Assembly: GCF_003429665.1 (NCBI RefSeq)
Contig: NZ_QUWK01000013.1
Coordinates: forward strand, 25,341 to 89,340
DNA: 64,000 bases
Origin: Sphaerochaeta halotolerans
Lineage (GTDB): Bacteria; Spirochaetota; Spirochaetia; Sphaerochaetales; Sphaerochaetaceae
Reading direction: 5' to 3'
In this document: one piece after another, positions 8,397 through 18,092 of the stretch
Layout of the letters: the number at the start of each line of letters is the position of its first letter
Position numbering within the stretch: position 1 is the first letter of the stretch
The notes under the pieces: model-generated
The model's database searches: none
What the model was told of the DNA's origin: nothing
What the model saw: the letters and a program-made list of their open reading frames with translations, nothing else
Translations under genes and position numbers: made by a program

Positions 8397-9434
8397 ATGG
8401 ATACAACACGTACGTTACTAAAAAAACTTTCTCGTCGGAATGAACCCTATATCTTTCTGGTACTTCTGGCATTGTGTTTGTTGATAGAATTCCGATCCGG
8501 ACAATTTTTCTCTTCCAACAACCTTGTCGACATCGCATCTGCATTGATTGTTCCCGGTCTATTTGCAATAGGGACTTTCCTTGTAATCATCTCCGGTGGT
8601 ATTGATGTTTCCTTTCCTGCTCTTGCTTCATTGAGTATGTATGCAACCACGAAGTATCTGTTGGACATCAACTATCAAGGGGGTGTTTGGGCCGCAATCT
8701 TGATGGCTCTTGTTATCGGGGCCTTGCTAGGAGCTTTTAATGGGCTGTTCATTGGATACTTCAAGCTTCCAGCTCTCATTGTAACACTCGGATCCTCGAG
8801 TGTATTCAAAGGAATAATGCAAGGTGCACTGAATTCCAAACAGTTGACCATCATTCCTTCAGGAATGCGGAACTGGGGAACTTCAGCTATCTTTACAGCC
8901 CGTAATCCAGTATCAGGACTGACCAGCCGGATGCCAGTAGCATTCATTGCCTTCGTTATTGTATTGCTCTTTGTCTTTTTCATCCTGAAGTACACCATGT
9001 TTGGTCGTGGAATCTATGCAATCGGAGGAAGCGAAGTCAGTGCACACAGAGCAGGTTTCAACGTGGTACGGACCAAGGTTGTCATGTATATAATGGTAGG
9101 GATGATTGCAAGTCTTGCTGGCGTTATTAGGGCTTGCATGATGCAACAAGCTCATCCAACCAATATGCTCGGTATGGAAATGAATATTATCGCCGGTGTC
9201 GTCTTGGGTGGGACAGCAATTACAGGAGGACGCGGTACACTACTTGGATGTATGCTTGGAACGCTGCTTATCGTGATTGTAGAAAATTCCATGATTCTGT
9301 TGGGAATCCCAACTTCATACAGGAGCGTTTTCACTGGTGCTATGATTATCATTGGAACCGGCATAAGTGCATATCAGGTTATGCACATGAATAAGACGCA
9401 TAGTAAAAGAACAAAGAGCAAGGAGGCTGCATGA
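8397..9434 (+). CDS. Sugar ABC importer permease 1 (RbsC-like)
   Basis: Membrane permease of the ribose-type importer, 345 residues with eight to ten hydrophobic segments. Family features of BPD_transp_2 are visible, including an ISGGIDVSF motif near residue 65, GAFNGLFIGYFKLPALIVTL, and a late GGTAITGGRGTLLG loop. GGGAGG precedes the start. It overlaps permease 2 by four bases, so the two probably form a heterodimer. Confidence 0.9.
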   Translation: MDTTRTLLKKLSRRNEPYIFLVLLALCLLIEFRSGQFFSSNNLVDIASALIVPGLFAIGTFLVIISGGIDVSFPALASLSMYATTKYLLDINYQGGVWAAILMALVIGALLGAFNGLFIGYFKLPALIVTLGSSSVFKGIMQGALNSKQLTIIPSGMRNWGTSAIFTARNPVSGLTSRMPVAFIAFVIVLLFVFFILKYTMFGRGIYAIGGSEVSAHRAGFNVVRTKVVMYIMVGMIASLAGVIRACMMQQAHPTNMLGMEMNIIAGVVLGGTAITGGRGTLLGCMLGTLLIVIVENSMILLGIPTSYRSVFTGAMIIIGTGISAYQVMHMNKTHSKRTKSKEAA

Positions 9435-10492
9435 TGACCAAGGATACAATACAGCCATTGCAACGTTTCCAGCACATGTACCGCAATGATCGACATCTTT
9501 GGCGTTTGGTCTTGATGATTGTCCTCTGGTTGTTGTTCATGGCAATTACTCGTTTCAGCAAGTTTTATTCCATGATTAATTTCCAGACGATGGCCGCACA
9601 GTTCCCAGAGTTCGGTATTATGAGCCTGGGAGTTATGCTATGCATGATCACCGGAGGCATTGACTTATCTGTTGTAGGGACAGCAAACCTTACTTCCATC
9701 CTTATGGGATTCTTGCTCCTTCGGCTTACTGATGCTGCTGGAGGGCTTCCGGCTTTTGCCATTCCCTTGGTATTTCTCCTGGCAATTCTTATAGGAGGAT
9801 CCTTGGGTCTCTTTAACGGATTACTTGTTTCAAAATTCCATATACCTCCCATACTGGCCACAATGGGCTCGGGTGAATTGTTTACCGGTATATGCCTAGC
9901 AATGACGAACGGGAATGCGGTAAGCAAGTTTTCTCGCACGTATGCAAAGACCATAAACAACCGTCTTTTCGACCTGATACCCGTGCAATTAATTATTTTC
10001 ATTGTGATGGCAGCCCTTATCTGGTTTCTTATTTCTAAGACAGTTTTTGGGACAAAGATCTACATGCTGGGGACCAATGAGAATGTAGCAAAATTCAGTG
10101 GTTTGAATATTGACAGTCTGTATCTGAAAACCTATATGCTTTCAGGAATTTGTGCAGCCCTTGGCGGGATGATAATGCTTGCCAATTACAACTCTGCCAG
10201 AGCCGATTACGGAACGGTCTATACACTGCAATGTGTCTTGATTGTTGTATTGGGAGGGGTAAATCCTTCTGGTGGCCGAGGACGGATCAGCGGTGTTGTA
10301 TTAGCAATTATACTGCTGCGCCTTCTTGAAACGGGTCTCAACCGATTCCCAAGAATCAGCAGCTACTATATTTCCCTCATCTGGGGAGGTGTTCTCATTC
10401 TGGTCATGGTTATGAATTACTTTACCGAACATAAGAAAGTGGTCTTCCAAGAGCCTACACACCCAACCCTACAAAAGGAAACTACGGAATGA
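9431..10492 (+). CDS. Sugar ABC importer permease 2 (RbsC-like)
   Basis: Second membrane permease, 353 residues, paralogous to the preceding one: ITGGIDLSVVGTANL, GLFNGLLVSKFHIPPILATM and LGGVNPSGGRGRI occupy the same places as in permease 1. Start and stop overlap neighbours by four bases each. Having two different permease genes is common for AI-2, rhamnose and autoinducer-like importers, less so for ribose. Confidence 0.9.
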   Translation: MMTKDTIQPLQRFQHMYRNDRHLWRLVLMIVLWLLFMAITRFSKFYSMINFQTMAAQFPEFGIMSLGVMLCMITGGIDLSVVGTANLTSILMGFLLLRLTDAAGGLPAFAIPLVFLLAILIGGSLGLFNGLLVSKFHIPPILATMGSGELFTGICLAMTNGNAVSKFSRTYAKTINNRLFDLIPVQLIIFIVMAALIWFLISKTVFGTKIYMLGTNENVAKFSGLNIDSLYLKTYMLSGICAALGGMIMLANYNSARADYGTVYTLQCVLIVVLGGVNPSGGRGRISGVVLAIILLRLLETGLNRFPRISSYYISLIWGGVLILVMVMNYFTEHKKVVFQEPTHPTLQKETTE

Positions 10493-11247
10493 AACGTATT
10501 AGAGTCATGCTGGTCGGTGAATCATGGTTCTCTGAAAGTTCTCATTTTAAAGGCTTTGACCATTTCAGCTCAGGGTACTATGAAACAGGACAAGAACACA
10601 TGAGGAAAGCTCTGGAAGCAGATGGAGAGATTGAATACATGCATCTCCCAGGTCATCTTGCTGGAGAGTCATTTCCTACCAGCATGGAGGAATTATCCAA
10701 ATATGATGTTGTCATTCTTAGTGACATTGGTGCAAATTCACTCTTATTGAGTCAAGGTGTGTTTGTTGAAGGGAAAACTTCGGTCAATCGCCTTCAGCTG
10801 ATTCGAGAATGGGTACAAAATGGTGGTGCACTCTGTATGTGTGGAGGATACCTGTCTTTCGCCGGTATCCAAGCTTCTGCCAAGTACTTTAGAACACCGA
10901 TTGAAGAGGTGCTTCCTGTAGATATTTATACATTTGATGACCGTATTGAGACACCTGAAGGGACAACCATACAGGTCCTTGACCCTGTACATCCAATTAT
11001 TAAGAACATACCAAAGCAGTGGCCAATCCTCTTGGGGTATCAAGAAGCACCATTGAAAAAGGATGCTCATCTTATCCTAGAAACAGGCTATGGGCATCCT
11101 CTTCTTGCTACGATGGAATATGGGAAAGGGCGATCATTGGTTTGGATGTCTGATATCGGGCCACATTGGTGTCCAAAAAAGTTTGTCGAGTGGGAAGGCT
11201 ATCGGCTGATGTGGCAGAATGCTATGCATTGGCTTGCAAAGCGATGA
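10489..11247 (+). CDS. Glutamine-amidotransferase-like protein (GATase1_like) in the sugar operon
   Basis: Cytoplasmic protein of 252 residues, start overlapping the permease stop. The opening MLVGESWFSESSHFKGFDHF, the segment YDVVILSDIGANSLLLS and GGALCMCGGYLSFAGIQASA match the uncharacterised glutamine-amidotransferase-like family (PF07090-type), a class I GATase fold in which Cys in MCGGY takes the nucleophile-elbow place. No ammonia-accepting partner domain is present. Its position as last gene of an importer operon suggests a hydrolytic or isomerising step on the imported compound, but no reaction is known to me. Function open. Confidence 0.7.
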   Translation: MKRIRVMLVGESWFSESSHFKGFDHFSSGYYETGQEHMRKALEADGEIEYMHLPGHLAGESFPTSMEELSKYDVVILSDIGANSLLLSQGVFVEGKTSVNRLQLIREWVQNGGALCMCGGYLSFAGIQASAKYFRTPIEEVLPVDIYTFDDRIETPEGTTIQVLDPVHPIIKNIPKQWPILLGYQEAPLKKDAHLILETGYGHPLLATMEYGKGRSLVWMSDIGPHWCPKKFVEWEGYRLMWQNAMHWLAKR

Positions 11248-11616
11248 TATTGCCACCCACCCTATGGAGTAATTTTACCAGTTATCTTCTCCTCTTATTT
11301 TGTTTAAGAAGCTCAGTATCATGCAATCCACTACTCATTTCACAGCACTTCTCCATGAGTAGCTGCTTCACGTTTGCTTTTACATTCCCCCCGGAGTAAT
11401 CGGTACGGAAAACCAGCTATATGCGTAATCTCTCAGCAATACAAAGGTAATAAGTACACACTCATCCTCAGGTAAAATGATGGAGTCCCGTTTCGTTGTT
11501 TCGCTTTTTAGGAGAAACTTGAGATTTATTTCCAAATACTCTTGTCTCTTTGCATGCCCTTGCGTATTGTTACCAATGAAAATTAATAAAGACTTATTAG
11601 TTAAGGATGCAACTAA
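11248..11616. other. Intergenic region without a recognisable gene
   Basis: About 370 bases separate the sugar operon from the marR-like gene. No convincing coding frame or terminator was seen. A 17-base near-repeat links ACATTCCCCCCGGAGTA at about 11382 with ACATTCCCCCCTGAGTA at about 11683 inside the next gene, possibly a trace of duplication. The regulator's promoter and palindromes are at the right end. Confidence 0.5.
11584..11616. promoter_or_regulatory. Paired palindromes before the MarR gene, candidate operator
   Basis: Two overlapping inverted repeats abut the start codon: TAATAA (11584-11589) with TTATTA (11594-11599), and TTAGTT (11597-11602) with AACTAA (11611-11616). Such sites fit MarR dimers repressing their own exporter operon. 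The ribosome site AAGGA (11603-11607) lies inside the second repeat, so binding could also block translation start sequences. Confidence 0.5.
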
Positions 11617-12102
11617 ATGGAAGACAATACATTGAAGGAGCAATTGATACAAGCATTGCTGCGGTTCAAGAGACTGAGTATGACATTCCCCCCTGAGTAT
11701 CATGTGAATGTCGGAGAATTCTTTGTGATGAAGAAACTGGAAAAAAACAACTTGTGCTCTGAGAGCCCGGTAAATGTCTCGGATATCCATAGCAACCTGC
11801 ACGTGACCAAGCCTGCCGTCTCCCAAATGTTGAATTCCTTGGAGAAAAAGGGATATGTAAGCCGAGCGATTGACAAGACCGACAGGCGGCGGATTTCCGT
11901 CACATTGACTGCGGAAGGGATGAAGGTATTGAAGGCAATGACACAGTATATGGACCAAACGCTCGGGACGACCGTTATGCGGTTTGGAGAAGAAAATACT
12001 CGCCAGCTTATTTCACTTTTCACCTTACTTGCAGATATTTCAGAAGATGTGCAAGCAGAAGCCATGGCTGCATACAGGAAGGGAGTAAACCCAATTGACT
12101 AA
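11617..12102 (+). CDS. MarR-family regulator of the ABC exporter
   Basis: Winged-helix DNA-binding protein of 161 residues. Recognition region VSDIHSNLHVTKPAVSQML and the wing motif DKTDRRRISVTLTAEG are typical of MarR. It is the first gene of an operon with two exporter subunits and overlaps the first by eight bases, the usual arrangement for drug-inducible heterodimeric exporters. Ligand unknown. Confidence 0.92.
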   Translation: MEDNTLKEQLIQALLRFKRLSMTFPPEYHVNVGEFFVMKKLEKNNLCSESPVNVSDIHSNLHVTKPAVSQMLNSLEKKGYVSRAIDKTDRRRISVTLTAEGMKVLKAMTQYMDQTLGTTVMRFGEENTRQLISLFTLLADISEDVQAEAMAAYRKGVNPID

Positions 12103-14311
12103 ATTAGCAAAATATTTGAAGCCATTCTCCGTTGGCTTGATACTGACTATTCTGTTATTGGTAGTCCAGGTGGTAAGTACCCTGAGTCTACCCAATTACA
12201 TGTCGGATATCGTGAATGTCGGGATTCAGCAGAACGGAATCACCCATGCAGCCCCCGAAGCCATCAGTGAAACCGGTATGCAGCTGATAACCACGTTTAT
12301 GGATGAATCGGAGAAGCAAACATTTACCCAAAGCTATACACGCAAAGCCGTAACAGATGTGAATAAATCGGGAGTCAGCTACCAGACGCTGTATCCGAAG
12401 GCAACAGGTGCTCTGTATGTCAAGCAAGCAGGAAGCGCAAAAAATCAGCAGCAGCTTGACCAGATATTTGGGGCGGCAGCCATGACCATGGCGACTCTGC
12501 TGCAGGACATGGGTACTGCCGATGCATCTGCCATAAGTACGCAACAGATGGACAGTACAACGCTCTATCAAGTGGCGAAAATGGTGGATTCCGTACCGCA
12601 ATCGGCCATTTCCGAAGTTCATGCCAACGTACTTGAGAAGGATCCATCGTTTCTTAAGCAAAGCGGTATTGTGCTTTCCAAAATCTTTTTGGCTGAAATC
12701 GGTGTTGATGTGATGGAGACACAGACATCCTACATCCTAAGAATTGGGATGATCATGCTGGTAATCACGCTATTGGGGGGTATTGCCACCATCTTGGTGA
12801 GCTTCCTGTCCTCAAGGATATCCAGCGCAGTGGCACGAGACCTTAGAAAGGATGTCTTCGAACGAATCGAAAACTTCACCAATGCTGAATTTGACCGATT
12901 TTCTACCGCTTCCTTGATTACTCGTTGTACGAACGATGTCATGCAAATCCAACGGTTTCTCACAATGGGCATCAGAATGATCGCCTACGCCCCGATCATG
13001 GGACTGGGCAGCGTGCTAATGGCCATTGACAAGTCCGTATCGATGAGTTGGATCATCGCAGTAGCCTGTCTGGTCCTCATTGGTTTGATCATGGTGCTGA
13101 TGGCCATCGTCATGCCCAAGTTCAAGGTCATCCAGACGTTGGTCGATCGATTGAACCTGGTTTCCCGAGAAAACCTGAGCGGGTTGATGGTCATCAGGGC
13201 ATTCGGTACCCAAGCATATGAGAAACAACGGTTTGCACTTGCCAATGATGATCTGACCAAAACCAATTTGTTTGTGAACCGGGTCATGTCGTTGATGATG
13301 CCATTGATGACATTGGTCATGAATGGGGTAACTTTAACCATTGTGTGGGTTGGTGCCCACCAAATTGCCAATTCCGTCTTGCAGGTCGGGGATATGATGG
13401 CATTCATGCAATATGCCCTACAGATTATCATGGCATTCTTGATGCTTTCCTTCATGTTCGTCATGGCTCCCCGTGCAGCGGTGTCCGCAGGCCGTATCGC
13501 CGAAGTTCTAGAGACCGGGATTGCCATCAAGGACCCTGAGCATCCCGAACCGTTCAAGGAAGAAAGGAAGGGGTATGTGGAATTCAATCATGTGAATTTC
13601 CGGTATCACAATGCAGAGGAAGATGTGCTCTCCGATATCACCTTTACTGCAAAGCCAGGGGAGATGACTGCGATTATAGGTTCAACGGGTTCAGGAAAAT
13701 CCACAATAGCAAATATGATTCTTCGTTTCTATGATGTCACTGCAGGTGAGATTCTGGTCGACGGTGTTGATGTCAGGCAGGTAAGGCAACAGGAGCTGCG
13801 TGAGAAAATCGGGTACATCCCGCAAAAAGGGATGTTGTTCTCCGGAACCATTGCCTCAAACCTGCGCTACGGAAAGGAAGATGCCACAGACGCGGAGGTC
13901 GAGGATGCTGCTAGGGTGGCACAAGCCATTGATTTCATTGATGAGAAACCTGATCGGTTCGATACGCCGATTTCCCAAGGTGGTTCGAATGTCTCGGGAG
14001 GACAAAAACAACGTTTGTCAATTGCCCGTGCATTGATCAAGAAACCAGAGATTTTCGTGTTCGACGACAGCTTCTCCGCTTTGGACTACAAAACGGATGT
14101 GATGCTGCGAAAAGCATTGAATGAATCCACTGGAGACAGTACGGTCATCATCATTGCACAACGGGTAAGCACAATCAAACATGCCCAGCAGATTATCGTG
14201 TTGGATAAGGGAAGAATCGTCGGAAAGGGAACACACGAGGAATTGCTGAAAACCTGTACACCCTATTATGAGATTGCGTCTTCGCAACTCTCCCAGGAGG
14301 AATTGGCATGA
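12095..14311 (+). CDS. Heterodimeric ABC exporter subunit with degenerate ATP site
   Basis: Half-transporter of 738 residues (membrane domain, then ATPase domain) that probably exports drugs or peptides with its partner encoded next. The start is TTG at 12095, with GGGAG about ten bases upstream. A long extracytoplasmic insert of roughly 150 residues (about 40-190) lies between the first two membrane helices, seen also in Firmicute YheI/YheH-like proteins. ATPase motifs: Walker A GSTGSGKST (about 529), signature VSGGQKQR (about 632). Walker B ends FVFDDSFSALD, with Asp for the catalytic Glu, and the switch reads IAQRVS, Gln for His. These changes mark the non-catalytic site of a TM287/288-type heterodimer. 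Confidence 0.92.
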   Translation: MTKLAKYLKPFSVGLILTILLLVVQVVSTLSLPNYMSDIVNVGIQQNGITHAAPEAISETGMQLITTFMDESEKQTFTQSYTRKAVTDVNKSGVSYQTLYPKATGALYVKQAGSAKNQQQLDQIFGAAAMTMATLLQDMGTADASAISTQQMDSTTLYQVAKMVDSVPQSAISEVHANVLEKDPSFLKQSGIVLSKIFLAEIGVDVMETQTSYILRIGMIMLVITLLGGIATILVSFLSSRISSAVARDLRKDVFERIENFTNAEFDRFSTASLITRCTNDVMQIQRFLTMGIRMIAYAPIMGLGSVLMAIDKSVSMSWIIAVACLVLIGLIMVLMAIVMPKFKVIQTLVDRLNLVSRENLSGLMVIRAFGTQAYEKQRFALANDDLTKTNLFVNRVMSLMMPLMTLVMNGVTLTIVWVGAHQIANSVLQVGDMMAFMQYALQIIMAFLMLSFMFVMAPRAAVSAGRIAEVLETGIAIKDPEHPEPFKEERKGYVEFNHVNFRYHNAEEDVLSDITFTAKPGEMTAIIGSTGSGKSTIANMILRFYDVTAGEILVDGVDVRQVRQQELREKIGYIPQKGMLFSGTIASNLRYGKEDATDAEVEDAARVAQAIDFIDEKPDRFDTPISQGGSNVSGGQKQRLSIARALIKKPEIFVFDDSFSALDYKTDVMLRKALNESTGDSTVIIIAQRVSTIKHAQQIIVLDKGRIVGKGTHEELLKTCTPYYEIASSQLSQEELA

Positions 14312-16203
14312 AAGAAACTACTACAAAGAAAAGCATGCCGCAACGAAACCCAACGAGGCCAAGAGGCGGTCATGGGATGATGATGCAGGGGGAGAAAGCG
14401 AAAGATTTCTCCGGATCCATGGCAAAATTGATTGCATATTTGGGAGCTTATAAATGGGCTATTCTCTTCGTATGGGTTCTGGCCATTATCTCTACCATAT
14501 TCACCATCTTAGGACCGAAATTTCTGGGGATGGCAACCGATGAACTGTTTTCCGGCATTATGGCCAAACTTGCAGGAAGCGGAGATGTGAATTTTGGAAG
14601 GATCTCTCAGATCATTATCTTTCTGATCGGCTTGTATATCGTCAGCGCATTGTTTTCCTACTTGCAACGGTATGTGATGGCAGGAGTGTCAGCCAAACTT
14701 ACCTTCAGATTGCGCAAGGATATCAACGAAAAAATACATGCGCTTCCGTTCTCCTATTATGATAAGACTACTCATGGGGAGGTGCTGAGTAGGATTACCA
14801 ACGATGTCGATACAATCAACCAGACGCTGAATCAGAGCATGACCGAAATCATCACCTCTGTGACAACTTTGCTCGGTATCATTGTGATGATGCTCACCAT
14901 CAGTTGGCAACTCACCTTGATTGCCTTGTGCATCCTCCCCCTTTCCTTGCTGGTGGTCATGGTGATCATCAAGAAATCTCAGAAACATTTCATGAATCAG
15001 CAGAACTTTCTGGGAAACGTCAACGGACATGTAGAGGAAATGATCTCCAGCCATGTAGTCGTTAAGTCCTTCAATGGGGAAGAGAAGTCGATGAAGACAT
15101 TCAATACTTTGAATGACAACCTGTACAAATCGGCATGGAAGGCTAACTTTCTTTCCGGCCTGATGAGGCCCATCATCACCTTTATCGGCAATTTCGCCTA
15201 TGTAGCCATCTGTATATTCGGTGGATATATGACAATCAAAGGGACTATGACTGTCGGTGGCATCCAGGCATTCATCCAATATGTCAGGACATTCACCCAA
15301 CCTATTACCCAAATTGCCAACATTTCCAATGTGCTGCAGCTCACCGCTGCTGCAACAGAACGGGTGTTTGAATTTCTGGGAGAAACGGAAGAAGCCGCTG
15401 ACGCTCCTGATGCATTGACGGTGCAGCGTGATTCTAATCTTGCTCCTTCGCCGAACAGCGTAAAGGTGGAAGGGACAGTAAAATTCAACGATGTTTCCTT
15501 TGGCTATGATCCAGAGAAGCTCGTCATCCACGATTTCAATGCAACGGTCAAACCAGGGCAGAAGATTGCCATTGTCGGTCCTACCGGTGCCGGGAAGACA
15601 ACCATCGTGAAGCTGCTGATGCGGTTCTATGATGTGAACAAGGGATCAATCACGATTGACGGGAATTCCATACAACTGTTCAAACGTAATGAGCTACGCT
15701 CGTTGTTCGGTATGGTGTTGCAGGATACCTGGCTGTTCAACGGTACCATTGCAGACAATATACGGTATGGAAAACTGGACGCCACAGATGAGGAAGTCAA
15801 AAAGGCTGCGCAGACTGCACAAGTGGATCATTTTGTTCACACACTTCCAGAGGGGTATCATATGGTCCTCAACGAGGAGGCGGATAATATTTCTCAGGGA
15901 CAGAAACAGCTGCTTACTATTGCCCGTGCCATTCTCGCTGATCCTGAGATTCTCATTCTTGATGAAGCGACCAGCAGTGTCGATACCCGAACGGAGATCT
16001 TGATCCAGAAGGCTATGGACAACATGATGAAAGGACGGACGAGCTTTATCATCGCCCACCGGTTGTCTACCATCCGCAATGCCGATCTGATTCTGGTGAT
16101 GCAAGATGGTGACATTGTTGAGCAAGGCACGCATGATGAATTGATCAAACACAAGGGTGCGTATGCAGCCTTGTACAACAGCCAGTTTGAATTAGCTGTC
16201 TGA
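14308..16203 (+). CDS. Heterodimeric ABC exporter subunit with canonical ATP site
   Basis: Partner half-transporter, 631 residues, with six membrane helices and an ATPase domain. Walker A GPTGAGKTT (about 424), Walker B ILILDEATSSVD with the catalytic Glu, and IAHRLST with the switch His are intact. Its signature reads ISQGQKQ, with Gln for the first Gly, which is expected because this signature faces the degenerate site of the partner. The two subunits thus complement each other as one active and one inactive site. The first residues are unusually basic and Pro-rich. The start overlaps the partner's stop by four bases; GGAGG precedes it. Confidence 0.93.
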   Translation: MKETTTKKSMPQRNPTRPRGGHGMMMQGEKAKDFSGSMAKLIAYLGAYKWAILFVWVLAIISTIFTILGPKFLGMATDELFSGIMAKLAGSGDVNFGRISQIIIFLIGLYIVSALFSYLQRYVMAGVSAKLTFRLRKDINEKIHALPFSYYDKTTHGEVLSRITNDVDTINQTLNQSMTEIITSVTTLLGIIVMMLTISWQLTLIALCILPLSLLVVMVIIKKSQKHFMNQQNFLGNVNGHVEEMISSHVVVKSFNGEEKSMKTFNTLNDNLYKSAWKANFLSGLMRPIITFIGNFAYVAICIFGGYMTIKGTMTVGGIQAFIQYVRTFTQPITQIANISNVLQLTAAATERVFEFLGETEEAADAPDALTVQRDSNLAPSPNSVKVEGTVKFNDVSFGYDPEKLVIHDFNATVKPGQKIAIVGPTGAGKTTIVKLLMRFYDVNKGSITIDGNSIQLFKRNELRSLFGMVLQDTWLFNGTIADNIRYGKLDATDEEVKKAAQTAQVDHFVHTLPEGYHMVLNEEADNISQGQKQLLTIARAILADPEILILDEATSSVDTRTEILIQKAMDNMMKGRTSFIIAHRLSTIRNADLILVMQDGDIVEQGTHDELIKHKGAYAALYNSQFELAV

Positions 16204-16210
16204 TAGGTGT

Positions 16211-16244
16211 TTGGCAAGGTCTTTTGTGCGAAGTACCTTGCCAA
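16211..16244 (+). terminator. Hairpin after the exporter operon
   Basis: Ten-base arms TTGGCAAGGT (16211-16220) and ACCTTGCCAA (16235-16244), loop of 14. The T-tract is poor. It sits eight bases after the exporter stop and faces the convergent MerR gene. Confidence 0.6.
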
Positions 16245-16378
16245 GCTTGCTTCAACTCCCCTCTTGTTGCTATGGGTTTAAGCTGCCTGGGAAACACTGT
16301 GATTTCTTTTATCTCATAGCTCGTCTTCACGAGAAGGGCAACCAGATTATGTTCTGAACACAGAAGAAAAATATGCAG

Positions 16379-17143
16379 CTATGCTCCTACAAGAATGGGA
16401 ATCTGGATCTCAGTAATAAATCTACTACTATCACGCTCTACAAACTGATCGAGAATATTGAAATTGACCTCCCAATCAGCAAGGCGATACTCCCCTTTCC
16501 CTTTCCTGATCCGTTCTATTGCTGTCCCTATTGTCTCGTACGAACCCTGATGATAGCCACAAAGGAAAGCTCCTCCTTTGATGACTGACACATCATGAAG
16601 TGAAGGAAGCTCTGTCTCATCAGGTATGTATTCAAAGAGGTATGCACCAAACTGTTTCGTGTTTTCCCGATAAAACACCAGTGTTGGATGGAAATAGAAT
16701 ACATCAGATCCGTAAAGTATCTCCTCTGAACCGATGTCTAGATAGTACCGGTCAGGGAATGTCTTCACCTGTACCTCCTGCAGACTCACCTGAGGAAGCT
16801 GCACCTTGATAAACTCAATTTTTCGCTGGATTGCAGAATCGATGGAAATAAGTTCTTGCCAACGTTGCTTGAGAAGAGCCGACTGCCCTTGCAAGCGTTC
16901 GATGGTGTGATCAAGGGTTCTGCTATCCAAATACTCCCGGATTTGCTCCAAAGAGTACCCTAACCGCTTCAAATACCGAATAGAAGCAACCTGGTAGACC
17001 TGGTCAAACTTGTAGAGCCGATAGCCGTTGGCATGATTCCTGTGGGAAGGTATCAACAGGCCAATCTTGTCATAGTACCGTAGTGTCTGCACATCGATGG
17101 CAAACAAATCCGCCAATTCCCCGATGGTGAAAAAGTCTTTCAT
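16379..17143 (-). CDS. MerR-family regulator with C-terminal effector domain, last gene of the purine-type operon
   Basis: Transcription activator of the MerR family, 254 residues. The N-terminal winged helix (FTIGELADLFAIDVQTLRYY, then IGLLIPSHR) is followed by a coiled-coil dimer helix (about 75-125) and a GyrI/BmrR-like ligand-binding domain, so it senses an organic compound rather than a metal; no metal-site Cys cluster is visible. It lies nine bases downstream of the second permease and is the sixth gene of the operon. The operon promoter around 23150 carries a MerR-style palindrome, so it probably controls its own operon in response to a nucleobase-like ligand. Confidence 0.88.
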   Translation of the reverse strand: MKDFFTIGELADLFAIDVQTLRYYDKIGLLIPSHRNHANGYRLYKFDQVYQVASIRYLKRLGYSLEQIREYLDSRTLDHTIERLQGQSALLKQRWQELISIDSAIQRKIEFIKVQLPQVSLQEVQVKTFPDRYYLDIGSEEILYGSDVFYFHPTLVFYRENTKQFGAYLFEYIPDETELPSLHDVSVIKGGAFLCGYHQGSYETIGTAIERIRKGKGEYRLADWEVNFNILDQFVERDSSRFITEIQIPILVGA

Positions 17144-17152
17144 GAAGCAATA

Positions 17153-18091
17153 TTAGCGCTTGTCTCGCTCATACGGAACCCCCAGTGCAGAGGGATCCTG
17201 ACTCTTTCCAATTGAAAAGAGCAGTACCAGAATTGTCACTAAGTAAGGGAACATAGCAAACGCCTGGGAAGGTATCAAAGAGCCCATTGTTTGGAGTCGA
17301 ATCTGTAGGGCTTCAGCTGAACCTATAACCAATGCAGCGGCAAGAACTCCAAGAGGATTCCGCCGCCCAAGAATGACCGTGACCAAGGCAATATAGCCCT
17401 TTCCACTGGTGAGATTCTCCATAAAGAACCCAAGCTTCACCGTTGAGAGATATGCTCCACCCAGTCCACCGAGCACTCCATTGATGCATGCAGCACTGTA
17501 ACGAACCATATTGACCCTAATTCCTGCAGTATCCGCGGCTCGTGGATTCTCTCCAACTGCCTTGAGGATGACCCCCCACTCCGTCTTATAAAACAGCACA
17601 AACAGCAGTATCACACACAGGAACAGCAGATACACGAAAGAATCTTGGTAAAACAATGCAGGACCAATGATGGGAATTCTGTTGAGCAAAGGAAGCTTTA
17701 CACGACTGATAATCTCGATGGAAGGAAGTGTAGTAGTCTTGCCAAACTGGATCAGGAACAAGAAGCTGGTCAACCCAAGAAACAAGAAATTCAGGGCAAG
17801 TCCTGCAATTGTTTGGTCAGCCTTGTAGTGGATGCTCAACACCGCATGAATCATGCTGGCGGCCACACCACCGGCAATACCGGCAAGCAGACCAAGTACA
17901 ACACTGGAAGTCTGAAACATCGCCCAGAAGCTGAAATATGCACCACTGAGCATAATTGCTTCCACTCCAATATTGCTTATTCCAGCACGTTCACTTACTG
18001 TCTCTCCCAATCCAGCAAGTGCTATAGGAGTTGCCATACGGATAGTTGCTGCAAGAAAGGTTGTTACCAACGTAAGCGTTACAGGATTCAT
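17153..18091 (-). CDS. BMP-type ABC importer permease 2 (NupQ/YufQ-like)
   Basis: Membrane permease, 312 residues from the chosen ATG, with about eight to ten hydrophobic segments. The opening TIRMATPIALAGLGETVSER and the motif AGISNIGVEAIMLSGAYFSF are hallmarks of nucleoside/purine importers of the BMP class. The frame extends seven codons upstream, but GGGAGG just before the ATG at 18089-18091 fixes the start one base after the stop of permease 1. Confidence 0.9.
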   Translation of the reverse strand: MNPVTLTLVTTFLAATIRMATPIALAGLGETVSERAGISNIGVEAIMLSGAYFSFWAMFQTSSVVLGLLAGIAGGVAASMIHAVLSIHYKADQTIAGLALNFLFLGLTSFLFLIQFGKTTTLPSIEIISRVKLPLLNRIPIIGPALFYQDSFVYLLFLCVILLFVLFYKTEWGVILKAVGENPRAADTAGIRVNMVRYSAACINGVLGGLGGAYLSTVKLGFFMENLTSGKGYIALVTVILGRRNPLGVLAAALVIGSAEALQIRLQTMGSLIPSQAFAMFPYLVTILVLLFSIGKSQDPSALGVPYERDKR

Positions 18092-18092
18092 C

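Noticed and set aside
11380..11958. Minus-strand frame over the marR-like gene
   Set aside because: Antisense of a clear MarR sequence, with no recognisable motif.
14689..15531. Minus-strand frame of 280 codons opposite the exporter subunit
   Set aside because: Rich in His, Gln and Asp, as antisense frames are, and overlies a clear ABC exporter gene.
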